DNA of 64,000 bases from Lepeophtheirus salmonis (lineage: Eukaryota > Arthropoda > Copepoda > Siphonostomatoida > Caligidae): positions 32,127,403 through 32,191,402 of the forward strand of contig NC_052138.2 of NCBI RefSeq assembly GCF_016086655.4. The letters run 5' to 3'. Position 1 is the first letter of the stretch, and every line of letters starts with the position of its first letter. This document shows, in pieces, positions 1 to 12,340 of the stretch. The notes under the pieces were generated by a model. The model saw only the letters and a list, made by a program, of their open reading frames with translations. It was not told the origin of the DNA and searched no databases. Both the position numbers and the translations under genes were made by a program.

Positions 1-2010
1 AAGGTACACAACGATTTTCCTGGGAAAAATATTGCTCAAACATTTTTCTCTGCAACTTTTTTACCATGATCAATGTACCAGATACCCTCCAACTCTATCT
101 AGGTATGTAATATATATACCATCTATATAATAAAATAAAAATCCTACGCACAACGAACTATGATTCTTGAGCTTTGGAGTATGTAAGGAAAACACATATA
201 CTTGTAATTAAAAATAAATATATTTTATTCTAGGAAATGAAAGCCATTTACCTAGGATATGTCTTATTTAAAAAGAAGAAAGAAAAAAAAAAGCGTAGAA
301 AACACATTAGACCCTGCAAAAATCTTTCCTTATTTTGGTTGAATAAAAAGTATTTTAAATATATTCCTATGAAACCACACATGCACAGAGAATTATAGAC
401 ATGAGTGGGCTTGTTAGGGATGGTACAGATGATTAAATTGCTTTTTCTGGGGTCTTTACTCTAATTTTCCTAGGTTCTAAATGAATCATCCTCCAAATTT
501 TTGCGGATCAGATCCGGTTCGTTGATTAGACTGGAGACTTTTCCATACCTCATTTCCCATAAAAAGAGTACCTATGCCATAACAGGGACAAGAAGGAAAA
601 GGTAAAGACACCTCTGCTTCTATTTCTAAAGGCGAGTTAGGCAATACTGATAGGGCGGGCTTAAAAATCTTCGTTTATTGAGTAATTTGTTATTTTTCTC
701 GTATCCTTGTAGAATTGTAGAAAAAATGTAATATTTCCCTAATGGCAGCAAAAATCCACGGGCGGCTACTACTTTTACGTTAACACTGCGTCAGTCAACT
801 GGGATATTACATATACACTCCCAGATGAATATAAATGCTTCATATTCCATTGAATCCCCATTTTATTGCCCCATAATTTTTGGCAAGAACCTGAAATATG
901 TCATTAGATAGTTAGGAATTCTTTTTATATTTTGATAATACCTTGTTTAGAATGTATTCGTATAATTAGCTATTTCTAGTCAAGGTTGAGTAAATTTAAT
1001 TAACTGCTTTGCTTAAAAGTTCTTCCTTTTTTTTCCTTCTGATCTCTTGGATTCTTCTTTTTTTTCAATGTGAGGACTGATTCCCATTTAATATGATACA
1101 CGTAACCTCATCAAAAATGATGGATATGATTGGTTTCATAAAATTTGCATAAAGTAATTAGTATTTCATTGACATTTTTATGAAAATTGAGAAATTAATA
1201 TTTTTACTGTAAGAATAACAGATTAAATCTTGCTGAAATACAAAATTCATGTTTTTAAGATGAATTTAAAATAAGTATATTTTTGTCTTAATCTTTTACA
1301 TTTATACGAATATTTATAGAACTTCAATTGATGTTTACGAGTGTAAAATATAATTGGTTTACAATTTATCATGTAATTAAATCCTTTTTATTTTTGGGGT
1401 TTCTTTTTATCTATTCATTAACTGCGTGTAATAAGTATGTTCACTTATGTAAGTCTGCATGAAGGAAATAATACACTATGTTATATAATGACAACTCTTC
1501 ACTATTTTTGGTTGGTTAGTACAAATTCGAATTATACAATTTTTTTTTGAGTTGTGGCAAAGTTGTGAATGTTGTATGTGTATTTTTTAACCATTACCTG
1601 TTTGTTTTACCTCTCTCAATGTTTGCATATTTTTTTTTTTTTGAAAATTATTTTTCGGTTTGTATACCTTAAAGGAATACAAATGGGATGTTTATTATAT
1701 ATTTTTATTTTTGCAATGCCTCTTAATTTATGTTTTATGATGCTATGTGTGTTTGATATATATTTTTGTGAAATAACACCCATAAAAAAATTAAATAAAA
1801 ACAGGTTTCACATTCCGGTTCATAAAAAAAGAGGCCTTTCTTTTTAGTACCGGATGGAAATTTGAAAGTTACACAACTGTATTATATTGATTTGAAAGGT
1901 TTTTTGGTGAGGAAATTAGAACTGTTTGTCATTTTATAGGTAGCCAAATATCTTAAGCATATGTTACTTTTTGAATTTTTTAAATTGGACTAGAAATGTC
2001 ATATCAGTGA
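1..2010. other. AT-rich stretch without recognisable gene
   Basis: I see nothing assignable here. Homopolymer runs of T and A are common. The 92-codon open frame at 1569-1847 is rich in Phe, Leu, Ile and Cys, as random AT-rich DNA would be, and has no family resemblance that I recognise. Confidence 0.6.
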
Positions 2011-2535
2011 GATTCAAGGATTAGAGCATCAACTCTTCTTCGTGTGGTTAATACTCCAACAGAGGTGGTCACGCTGATGGGAATGCCTCCTTAAACCATC
2101 TAAAATGTTAAGAAGAGAATGGAACACAACAAGACCATAGAAAGGAAGGAGAGCTTTGGGAAATGATCATCATTAATGCAGATGTCTCAAGAGCCCCTTC
2201 AAAAAGACCCATCAAAGTAATTGCGTAGTCCTGCTAATAACTTCAACTTAAGACACACGGCTGTGTTCAAAAATGTCAAAAAGTTGTGTTGAAAGTCCTG
2301 GGTGAGGTTGGAGAAGCCCCTCCTCACAGCCACTATGAAGATGAACCATCTTTAACGTTGCGAGGGACATCTCAACAACATGAAGAGTGCCGCATTAGGT
2401 AGGATGCTCCTCCCCTCAGATGAGAAGACTCTTGACGTTGATCCTGTCTACGATCACTGTATAACTGTTATGTCAGCTTCGGGGATATCTATGAGGACCT
2501 TCGAACGGTGACCTCCACCAAACAATCAGCACCTG
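2011..2535 (+). pseudogene. mariner-like transposase relic, N-terminal half
   Basis: Decayed transposase of the IS630/Tc1/mariner superfamily, which cuts and pastes its own element. Read across frames, the stretch holds a helix-turn-helix segment followed by NVKKRMEHNKTIERKERALG (about 2104-2163), a typical linker after the first DNA-binding domain. It then has SDEKTLDVDPVYDH (2416-2457), which carries the first catalytic Asp in the context (F)SDEK.F.VDPVYN. The match fades after about 2530, so the second and third catalytic residues are missing. Several stops and frame changes make it non-functional. No terminal inverted repeats are visible. The superfamily call is firm; the subfamily is not. 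Confidence 0.75.
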
Positions 2536-2579
2536 CTTGTCTCAGTTAAGCCGTTCGTGATCTCTGTGATCACTTAAAC

Positions 2580-3640
2580 ATATTGTTTTTGCTTCTTTTT
2601 TAATACAAATGGTCATTCTGTAAATTTTCAAAAATATATTTCTAAAATTACAAAGTTATGTGCAGAAACTTTGAAGATGCTTTTAATAAGTATTTTAAAA
2701 GTGGTATTGTAATTTGAATTATTTATTGCAACGTTCAAAAAAATATCCCTCTGCCCATGTGCATCTTTGTCTACTCCATGTAATCCGGGCAACGGATGTG
2801 TATTTCGAACAGACGTTTCTTAAATTAACTCATATTACAAATTAATCACAAAAGTTTATGCTTATTTATAAATTTATTAACTAAATCATATTATCACAAA
2901 CTTATACATCACCCTATCCATATATTACAATAAAATAAGATAAAATTTATCTAATATTTCAATTTCAAAAGATAATGAATAAATATAACTAAAATTACTC
3001 CAAGTTCGAAGAGCTATTGGATGGTTAAATTTAACTGTATTTAAAATGGATCTATAACACTTTGTTAAAAACACCTGTTGCTGATATACACTTTTCCGAA
3101 TACCAAACAGTCGTATGGAGACTTTACCGAAAAAATAGTAAATATATTTGGATGATTCGTACTCCAATTCTAAAAACTATTCTATTCATGTTACTCTGAA
3201 TGTTAAACATACAATGTTTAACTATTTTCCAATGAATTTCGATCTTTAAGTGTTCATAATTTATTAACTGTTCATTTTGTCTCTTCTTTTAACATTTTTT
3301 CTTCTTCAAACTAACTTATGTCTTTAGGGGGGTTGTCAGAACTTTTTTTTACAACGGTTCTAATAGCGGTTCAAGCCAACTGTTGAAGTATCCTCGTAAT
3401 GAAATGAATCAATTAATGATTGTAACTAATTTACAATAAGGATTTTCCGTAATAATAAAAAAAATCTAATGTAAAAGTCCAAAACAATTTTCTTTTATTA
3501 AAAAACTCTTAGATAATTAGATAATAAACAACAATCAAAATTTAATCAAAATTTTACTATTTATATTTTATTCAATTGTAACTGTATTTTAAACAAGAAA
3601 ATAAATTAAAATTTAAAAAAAGAGCGGCAATATTCATAAA
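2580..3640. other. AT-rich stretch, no assignable feature
   Basis: An 80-codon minus-strand open frame (2925-3167) lies here. I do not recognise it and it is within chance expectation for this composition. Confidence 0.5.
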
Positions 3641-4740
3641 GGCGTTTGCAGTTCCTCGTTGGGATGATCTTCTTCTTATGAACTTTTTATTCCGTGTCTT
3701 ATTGGTAAATTAAAGAGCTTTGTACAATCTTTGTGTCCATTAAAAAAATTCATTGACAGCAGGTAAAACATAAGAATAATCTTGAGTAGATCTCTGGGCT
3801 TTATTTGACCATTCATTTTAAAAACTACGATATATCTTTAATATTGACTTAAAAACTTTTTTTCAATAGCTGTCCATGACGTATCAGCTAATACAAATTC
3901 TCTAAAATCTTTGTTAATGCCTTCTAAAATCCATTGTTTTCATAGAATACGTAAAAATATGAAATTGTGTGTCCAAAGTAACATAACCTCCGAGGATTTT
4001 CCTATAGAACAGTTGTACAATAAATAATTACTGTAAATATAAGTTTGTAAATTTCTACATAACTCCATCTCAAACATTTTTTAAAGACGTAAAAATCTTG
4101 AAAATCTTTTCAAATCCCTCTTTCTCGCTCAAGATGAAACAATGCATTTTAAAAAAAGGATACAACTCAGTACTAAATATTTAAAAGCATCTTCTAAAGT
4201 TGACTTGAAGTGCAGCTCTTCTTATTGCTGGAAGTTAAAATATGCTTGCATTCATCTGGTAATGGGGATCTTCAGCTTATTAAGTATTTTAGCTACTTGA
4301 TATGCAATGTATTTATTAGGAGCTTCATCTTTTAGTGCTGCCAGTATTTTGCTTGATTTTTCTACAGAGCCCCTTCTGTAGCTCCTACTCTCTTTTTTCC
4401 TTTAGTGTGCTTCCACCCTTACAAAAGTTGGTAAATCTTCATTCTCAGTTTTCCCACTCATATATAAATTCCTTCCAAAATGTTCAATGTCCACGTCCTT
4501 CAATTCAGATGAGAGGAGTAAACTTTCTGACCCAAATTAAAGTAGCTTGAAAGCAGATGTGCTTCTTAAGTGGGTCATCCAAAGATCATTTTCTTTTAAA
4601 ATTTAGAGCATCATTTTTGGTAAAAAAAATTGCAAAAATGTTGTCCAGGGAGTTTAATCCAAGGTTGTCCCTATTTCAGACTTTCAAAAAAATTACAATT
4701 TTCCCTGTTGCATGTTATTTAAAAAAAACAGGGCTGTTAA
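3640..4740 (-). pseudogene. Decayed coding region, possibly hAT-like transposase
   Basis: Read on the minus strand, several open stretches have a protein-like composition rather than that of random AT-rich DNA. Examples are ILAALKDEAPNKYIAYQVAK (about 4270-4330), NKDFREFVLADTSWTAIEKK (about 3860-3920) and SYVLPAVNEFF (about 3745-3775). The last resembles the segment before the C-terminal dimerisation region of hAT transposases, where a run such as LVLP..NEL is common. Frames change many times and no catalytic residues can be placed with confidence. It could instead be another repeat-borne gene. hAT is a weak guess; that the region once coded for protein is more likely than not. Confidence 0.3.
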
Positions 4741-4744
4741 AGTA

Positions 4745-5340
4745 AACATATATCCATGAAATCTTCATTTTCTAGCATTCAATAAGTTATAATGTACTCA
4801 AAAAAACAACCAATTCCTTCGTATAAAATGCTATTAATAGATTTTTTTGTAGAAGTAGTATGTAGTAAAATTGAATTTAAATATTCCAAATTTCTTAAAT
4901 ATCTGAATATATAAACGTATTAATAATAAATATTTTTCCTAATAATAAAACATATACGCATAATTTGAACATCTCCTTTGATGATATGATTTATGGCCTA
5001 CATACATAAGTACATATATTCTTAAGATAATTTTAATACAACAATTTACAAACATCAAATTTCAATAACTGACTTTTCCCTCTCAAAATTCCCATAAGTC
5101 TAAGTTGTGAAGATTCGAGTGAGATACTTAGAACATCTATAATTCACTACTTACACCGATTGGTCCATAGAAATTTGATCACTTTGTAATTCAATAATTA
5201 ATGAAGGTTGAGTGATTGAAATTAATATATATATCAATATATTACAGCAAATACAATTAGTTACATCACAATACAAACTTGCACTCTCTAGCTTACATAC
5301 AAGTTGAGAAAATGAAACTTGAACATGATCGACAAATTTC
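4745..5340. other. AT-rich stretch, no assignable feature
   Basis: No gene or repeat family recognised. It separates the possible hAT relic from the next mariner-like relic. Confidence 0.5.
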
Positions 5341-5354
5341 AATTTGTGTAGTCC

Positions 5355-5870
5355 AAGGATTTGGGTGTCTCACGTACCACCTTTCTACGCCGTCATAAAG
5401 TACAAAACGTTGAAGAGGAAGAAGGCTCTGTCAAAAAGGCCCAACCGGATCAAGAGCAGTTAAAGCAAACAACACATTTCAATCCCCTCAAGTCTATGAG
5501 GGGCCATGTAGGGGTTTCACACCGTCCAGGGAAGGGGTCAAAAAAGTGGGTAGAAAGAGACTTGTCAGGGTGGAGAGACCACTTTTGACAACAGAAATTA
5601 AAGACACCCATCTCCTCCTTTGCAATACTCTTTTCAATGAGTCTTCTAAGTTCTTTTGAACTCTTTTCTTAACACTTTTAACCACATACAGCCCTCATGC
5701 CAACCTCTCGAATTCATATTTTAGTTACATGTCGAGGAAAAGGCCTCCAGTATCCGTCATCCAAACACTGAGGCCCTCAAAGATATTCTACGAATAACGT
5801 TTCATGGAGCTGACTTCCTACATTTATACTATCAACACCTCACTCCTTTTGTCTTGGAGTGAAATTCGTA
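5355..5870 (+). pseudogene. mariner-like transposase relic with the middle deleted
   Basis: The first part (about 5361-5590) reads GVSRTTFLRRHKVQN, then EEEGSVKKAQPDQEQ, a first helix-turn-helix and linker of a mariner-like transposase. It continues to a second DNA-binding segment near MRGHVGVSHRPGKGSKK. After about 100 bases without match, 5730-5862 reads HVEEKASSIRHPNTEALKD, which belongs just after the third catalytic Asp in this family, and runs to a stop near the expected C-terminus. The catalytic SDEK and QQD segments are gone. The two ends have therefore been joined by an internal deletion of several hundred bases. Non-functional. Confidence 0.7.
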
Positions 5871-6096
5871 TTAGAGGGATTTAAGTTAAAAAGTGTTTTA
5901 GGTGCCCATCCTTCCTCTCCTGAACCAGGATTGGACCTCAGCCATCTTCATTCCACCAATATCTGAATCCTCAATAAAAAGCTAGGACAATGCTCTTTTC
6001 TTTTTCTTCTACAATATACTAGGGACGTTTCTTGTAATAAGTAGCACTCTCTCATTGAGTGGAACATTTTGTTCATTTGTCACTCAACCTTTGACA

Positions 6097-6886
6097 ATGG
6101 CGGAAAGTGAACAGTATAATAGTAATAAAACCCAGCCAAATAATAAAAAAAAACGTAAACCTGAAATGGGAAACCGTCTCATATAACAAGTAGGGTCAGA
6201 ACCCATCCCACGATAGGAAAACAAGGTTCCAGGGAACTTCAAAACAGAAATAACAAACTTGGAGTCAGAAAGCTTAGCTCTCTGCGCATGAAAAAACTGA
6301 AAATCAAGGCACTCAAAGGTAGAAACGAGAGAAATTCAAAAACCTCAAAATTCAACGCAAGAGTCTGCTGAGCAACGTTAGGTTCCACAATCGAAGCCTA
6401 AGCGTAAATTTGTATATGCTAATATTGCCAAGGAGGGCACAGAAATCACCTTTGTGAGAAAAAATGGTGATCACATCTCCTTTTCTGAGTGAAACAAAGT
6501 AATAAAAATACTTGACACATACTATATACGTCTCTTATCTACCATAGAATACTCCACAAAACCCTTACCAGACTATGAAGGTCGCCAGTACACCAACAAA
6601 AGATCAAAATTGTGAGCCCTGTGTTGATCAGTCAAATCAACAGAAAACAACTACCATTGCCTATGATAGTGCAAGTAATTGCAAGGAGGAAATTGTAAAT
6701 GTCTGTGTTAATGCTGGTACTAATAAAAATAATTGTTTGTAAAAGGCCAAGAAAACTGGCATTGTCAGAGAAACTGCTACTGAGGACTGTGTTAATGCTG
6801 GAAATAAAAATAATTGTAAGATGAGTAAGAGAATACTGCTAATTTTAAATCAATCAGCAGGTATGAAAGAGTTTGAAAAAAATTGA
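6097..6886 (+). pseudogene. Decayed protein-coding tract of unknown family
   Basis: From an ATG at 6097 a 29-codon frame ends at a TAA at 6184. Further on, 6392-6492 reads KPKRKFVYANIAKEGTEITF and on to RKNGDHISFSE. This style recalls ORF1-type proteins of invertebrate retroelements (the DUF4780 kind), but the likeness is weak. A second ATG at 6575 opens a frame running to 6886 with one in-frame TAA at 6740. It contains two similar Cys/Asn motifs, CVNAGTNKNNC and CVNAGNKNNC. The whole is broken by stops and at least one frameshift. I do not know its function; a retroelement-derived relic is the most likely reading. Confidence 0.35.
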
Positions 6887-6889
6887 AAT

Positions 6890-8360
6890 ATTTATTCAAA
6901 AAGTCGTGATGGCAAAAAGCAGTCACAAATATATATGTTCTTTGATTTGGCAGGCGAAACCCTATTATTGGATAAACCCGTACAAAAGAAAACAAAATCA
7001 TTAGCTGCTCTTATATCAACACTCAAAACTGCAAAGCAGCTAACTCTGAATTAAAACTCAGAAAAAATGAAATAACCTTAATAAAAGGGACATACGCCAG
7101 TAAAGGCTCAAAAAAACTCGCTCTAAGTGGGTATGCTATCCATTGCAAACACGGTTCAAAACAAAAAGCATGCATTCAAACTTCTAATCATTTACATGTA
7201 TGGTTTATTCCAGAATTATCTATTATCAGATGTTCATCGCTCTCATATGAAAGATACCAAGCCAAGCAAGAAGAGGATGAAGATGTTCGTATTCTTAAAT
7301 TTATGAAATATTCAAAAAACTAAACAAATTGTTGATAATGACTATAAGTAGGACTTAAGATCAATTTCTGCTGTAGTAACACATATACCCCTTGGTGTGG
7401 TCGTGTTCTGTACCGTAAGTATATATAGTTTTGTAATTTATGGATATATATACTATTTTATAATGTATGTATGTAGAAGTGTAAACAGCAATAAATTTTT
7501 ACCTAACTAACGTTTCTTAAAATTATTTAGTTGTATATTTTATTTGTGATGTTTTACGAAACATTTGTTCTTGGCATAATTGCTATGATGAAGCAGAAAG
7601 GTGAAAGGCATGCATTTTACAGTTTGCCAACCTGTCATCGACAAACTCCACAGATCATGAAGTTTTGGGTTTCGCCCATTATTTAAATGTCCTTTATGCA
7701 GTTTTTAAAACAAAGATTCGTGATATTTTGAATATGGACATACAGCATCAATAATCAATCCGTATGATGAAGTTGAAAAAAAAAACCACCAGATGTTATC
7801 GATCAAGAAGAAATGATCAAAATATGTAATTAAGAACTCAAAGTTGCAGTTCAGAAATGGGAATCAGTATCGTAAGATTAAAAAAAGAAATACTGTAGCT
7901 TTTCCTTTGGGATTTTGCAAGAAGGTAATTGGTCGCTAATCCATCTTCAAATCTAGTAGAAATGGGTTTTAGCATATTTGTTGATGTTTTTCGATGATAA
8001 ATAAAACCGATTAAATCGTTGAACTTAGAGACTTGAGATTATATGTACATGACTAATTTGCCCCCAAACGTTGACAAATTTTTATAACATCATCAAACAC
8101 AACTTATTATTATTTATTTATTTAACATAAATATATAAAATACAGCCGGTAATAACAATTTTAAATTAGAATTAAAAGAATATAACGTACGAACATTTTT
8201 CCTAATAGTATGACATCAATCACTACATTTTAAACATCAAAGTCTCATATTTGAAAATATTAAAAGAAGAAAAATAAGAACAAGAGAAAAAACTGCGTGC
8301 AAAACACAACAATACTCTTTAGTGTGGATAAGATAAATATAATATAACATAAGATTAGTC
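6890..8360. other. Degenerate AT-rich stretch
   Basis: A few protein-like fragments follow the 6.1-6.9 kb tract in mixed frames (to about 7400), possibly more of the same relic. I cannot name anything in the rest. Confidence 0.4.
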
Positions 8361-8362
8361 TG

Positions 8363-8380
8363 ATATATATATATATATAT
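8363..8380. repeat. (AT)n microsatellite
   Basis: Nine uninterrupted AT dinucleotides. Confidence 0.9.
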
Positions 8381-10080
8381 TGTATTTTGGGCCGGTGTAA
8401 GCTAATATGGCAAACATTTCGAATTCAACTTTGGGCATGCCCAAATTTTTATATAAGATTGTAAATGCAAGCAGTAAGTTATTTCCTACAACTTCACTTT
8501 AAAGTCTTTTAAAACGATTTATGGAAATCTTTTATGTCTTCCAAAACAACTAATGTTTTGGGTACTTCTCCGATCATGTTTAAGTTCAACATAACTATCA
8601 ATAACAGTTGTTTTTGCCAGTACATAGACCCCGTAATGTTTATCAAGCCATTGTTCGGATTGAGAAGTAATTTTGCCATCAAAGATCAATTTTCAATCAA
8701 CATACCAAATTATTGTCTCTTCATTCTAAAAGAATTGTAATTTATAAGCTAATAGTCAGAATGCAATGAAATTATTTTGACATGGACTGTTTGAATATTA
8801 GTATTAACCGGAGAATTTCAGAAGATCAATAACATCAGTATATATGTGACATACCCCGGACTTATTGAGTGATTTTGTTTTACAAATAAATAAAAAACTA
8901 AGTTCGATTACAGATCTTAATACAAAGTTTAGTTTTGTAGGACAAATCCCCCTGGAGATTAAAAAAACACCCATGGACAAAAAAAACCCTTTCTACTTAG
9001 ATGTTTCGCCACTTTTTTGCTATAAAAACCTACGTCACTATATAGCTCTTTTAGATTATAAAAAAACAACAAAGTAAACTCTGAGCCTTCTTCACGACAG
9101 ATTTTCTGAAAAAAATAGTTCATAGTGAATAGAAATGGTTGATTTCATATTAAAAAAACAGAACTTTTATGCAAATATTTAATTAAGAACCAAAGAATTG
9201 ATCAAATTATAGAACGTAATATTTTCATATTTAATCATTCTTTTCTCGGGGTTTTTGTCCTTTGAGGAGCTTGTTTTGATTTTGTTTTTATGTACTAATT
9301 TAAAATATGAAGCTAGTCTTTTCGTATTCTTGAAGATTTTTATAATATCTGTGGGTTTAAAACCATTTTTGAGATTGAAGAAATTTGGAAAATGCACATC
9401 AAATGCCAATTTAAAATAATTATTGTTATATCTCATAGTGATTAGCCAATTTTAGGGAAAAAAATGTTAATTTAAAAAAGTTTTTTGTTGCGAATCAATA
9501 GCACTTTATTTTTTGTAATTCCTTTTAAAAATTAAAGACTTATTTCAACCTAATTATGCGTTGTCACGTAGTTTCTTAGAACTATTCATAATACGAAGAA
9601 ACTTTAATAAGTCACTATAAATATTGATCTAGATTCTGCAGCATCAATTTTAGTAAAAAAATCCGAAATAAAAATAATTGGACTTTCCTTTGAAAAACAG
9701 ACATTTAATTGTAGCAGAAAAAATCATTAAATAAGAAAGTGTTTCCTAGAATAGTTTCTTAACCTAAAAACTTGAACACAGTAAAACTTGGTGTAACGGG
9801 TTTAAACGTGTCACGGCACTAAGCAGCTTTTTTGCTTTTTTAGTTTCTTTTATTTGACCACTTAAAAGAGGTTATACTGTATAAAATGTTTGCCGTAAAA
9901 TTTAAAAAAAAAATCAAACAACTCTCAATGCTTCCTTTGATGATCATTCCTTAAGCTTTAATTACAATTTTAGCACCTTTCATAATTTCTAGCGTCCAAT
10001 ATGAACGTCAATGGAGGCTACATTAAAGATAAGAAATAAAAAACATGTAAGTTAAGTGAATGTAGTTCGAAAACTTCTCC
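8381..10080. other. AT-rich stretch, small unassigned frames only
   Basis: Plus-strand frames at 8534-8740 and 8865-9077 and a minus-strand frame at 9179-9436 (68-85 codons) are unrecognised and are not supported as genes. No repeat boundaries seen. Confidence 0.5.
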
Positions 10081-10690
10081 CTGATCTAGGGGATCAATTT
10101 AGTCTTCATCTTGTCGAGATAGGCATAAGTGTTGAGGCTGTGCCTTGTTTTGAACCAGATTAGTAGCATTGAAAGTCTATAGAATATGGCATATCCCAAG
10201 CTCATCACCAATACATTGTGCTTGCTATCTGTTATTTTTTGTTATACACACTTAGATTCGGCTTGAATGTGGCTAATATGCATACAGGGCGTGGAGATAA
10301 TTTGCACAAAAATTATTCATCTTAAACAAAAGTAGCAGTACATTTAATTGAACATTTTTTTTGAAAACATTTGTTTGAAAAATGATAGCAAATTCGCTTT
10401 CTGATCAGTCAAAACGATTTTGTAGACTTTTCTAATGTTTTCTGTTGTTACTTTCTCATGATGACGTCCACTGTATCATTGTATATGTCGTCAAGATATG
10501 GTTCTCCACATCCATTAGGCCAAAAGTAAGGTACTAGTTGTTCCTGCGGTTACACACGGGATCAATAGTCCATGTATTTTCATTGCTGAATACGACGATG
10601 AATTGAACAGCCTTTGCGCTCTACATGTTATTAACAAGAACATTCTCTTTTCCTTTATATTATAGCTAAAACTACAGAATAAATCTACTA
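10080..10690 (-). pseudogene. mariner-like transposase relic (central part)
   Basis: On the minus strand, about 10565-10620 reads FIVVFSNENTWTIDPVCNRR, matching the (F)SDEK.FTVDPVFNRR block with the first catalytic Asp changed to Asn. Some 350 bases further along the same strand, 10095-10170 reads TRHSLNTYAYLDKMKTKLIP, matching the segment where related proteins read RVNTDAYLDVLKTVVLPW. Between them is poorly matching sequence that includes a motif at about 10286 (ACAGGGCGTGGAGATAATTT) resembling a mariner terminal repeat, so a second insertion may have split the copy. The C-terminal third is absent. Stops in all frames; dead. Confidence 0.55.
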
Positions 10691-10699
10691 TTACAAGCT

Positions 10700-12340
10700 C
10701 AAAGGATTTCTGTCAAAAGAAAGTTGAAATTTGATTGATTTTTTTCGTTTTAACTTAATTTTTTTATTATAAAATATTAAATAAATAAGCAGTGTAAGGT
10801 TGCGTGAAAAGGTTCCAAAATTAAATATAATTAATTCGATTATATGTCTACTTTTTAGAGGCAGGACGATGACCCCTTATAAATATGCTTTATATCCAAA
10901 GTATTAGATAGATTAGACGTAAAAAATCATTTTGACCTATACATAATTTCTAACTTTCATTTCCTTTAAATTATTGATTTTTTCTTACAATTAGTCAAAT
11001 ATATAGTTGAGCTGATTATATATAGTTTTTAAACATTTCCAGGTAACAGTACCTTTCATATTTATTAAAGAAAGTTAAAAATTAAATTGACAAAATCAAT
11101 CAATATTAAACTTTCTTTACGCGGACATTTACCTTTATTTGACGTAGCTAATAAAGGTTAAACCAAATATGAAGCGGATTTGATTTTTTGATACAAAGTG
11201 TGACATAGACTCAAAATTGCGCAAATTAATCATAACAAAATTAGATAAGGACATCAATATTGTATAACTTGTGATTTTTATAGTTGAAATATCATAACTT
11301 CATTTGTGATAAAAACATTTATAAAATATAATGACTTTTAACAAACTTTTGGTAGTAAAAATGGGATCATTAATTTTGATTAGATTGAGTTTAAGATATG
11401 GAATAACAGGTCATATTACATTTGTATATCTTAAATTTAAAAAAAAGATTATAGAAGAAGCAAAAGAACAGCTTCAAATTCACTAAACCTAGATTACAAA
11501 TTGTTACAAAAAGTTTCATTTATTCTGTAAGATGTTTTAGAAGCATTTTGATACCGTTTCCATTTTTAAAATCTATTTTTCTACAATCTACAATTTGATC
11601 AAAATAAGGGTGTAGAAAGTTCCAGTTGATTAAGGAAGAGAAAGTAATTAAAATTAATTCCCTTTTACTATTTATAAAATATAGAATTATTCTTGTTGCA
11701 AATTTTTGGAACCTTTTTTTAAACAGAGATTTTAAGGTTTATAGAAGAAAAAATATTCAAGATGTAGCAAGAATTTTTTTTTAAATTTTAAGGTCTTTTT
11801 TGTTTTGTTGTACAAACAATAGTATTTTGTTAGTAAGAAGTTTGGTTTTATTAAAATGCTAATTTAAAGACTCAATGACCTAAATGGCTAAAAAATTGTT
11901 ACCAAATTAATATTTTGAGCGATAAAAACCTTCATAAAAAATTTCAGCAAAATCTATTCATTGATTTGGGCGTGATTTCCGGACAAATACAAATAGACAT
12001 TCACATTTAATGAATAGATTATAAAAATATATAATAAAATAAGGTCAAAAAAAAGTAAAATATTTCCTTTGTTTTTTATATTTACTAAGAAAACCTAATT
12101 AAATATTATTGAAACCCCAACCTCAAGTTAAGAATATTACAAAATAGGGATTTAAGTTTGTGTTGATGACTTGTATTCATACAATTATTTTAATTGATAT
12201 GTACGGTTGCAAAATGGATGAAATAGTTTAAAAAAATCTTACAAACAGGAAAGTGCATTGCACTTTTATTTTCTAAAGATTGAAACTATTTTCAAAATAT
12301 AATATTTATTTTTTCTCAGTATTCCTTTTCACATATTTAT
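10700..12340. other. AT-rich stretch, possible old repeat
   Basis: No coding signal. The end at about 11940-12005 (GGGCGTGATTTCCGGACAAA followed by short near-repeats of CAAATAGACATTC) looks like a repeat family end, but no partner copy is in this window. Confidence 0.35.

Noticed and set aside
1569..1847. 92-codon hydrophobic frame that could pass for a membrane protein
   Set aside because: Poly-T-driven Phe/Leu content and no supporting signals.
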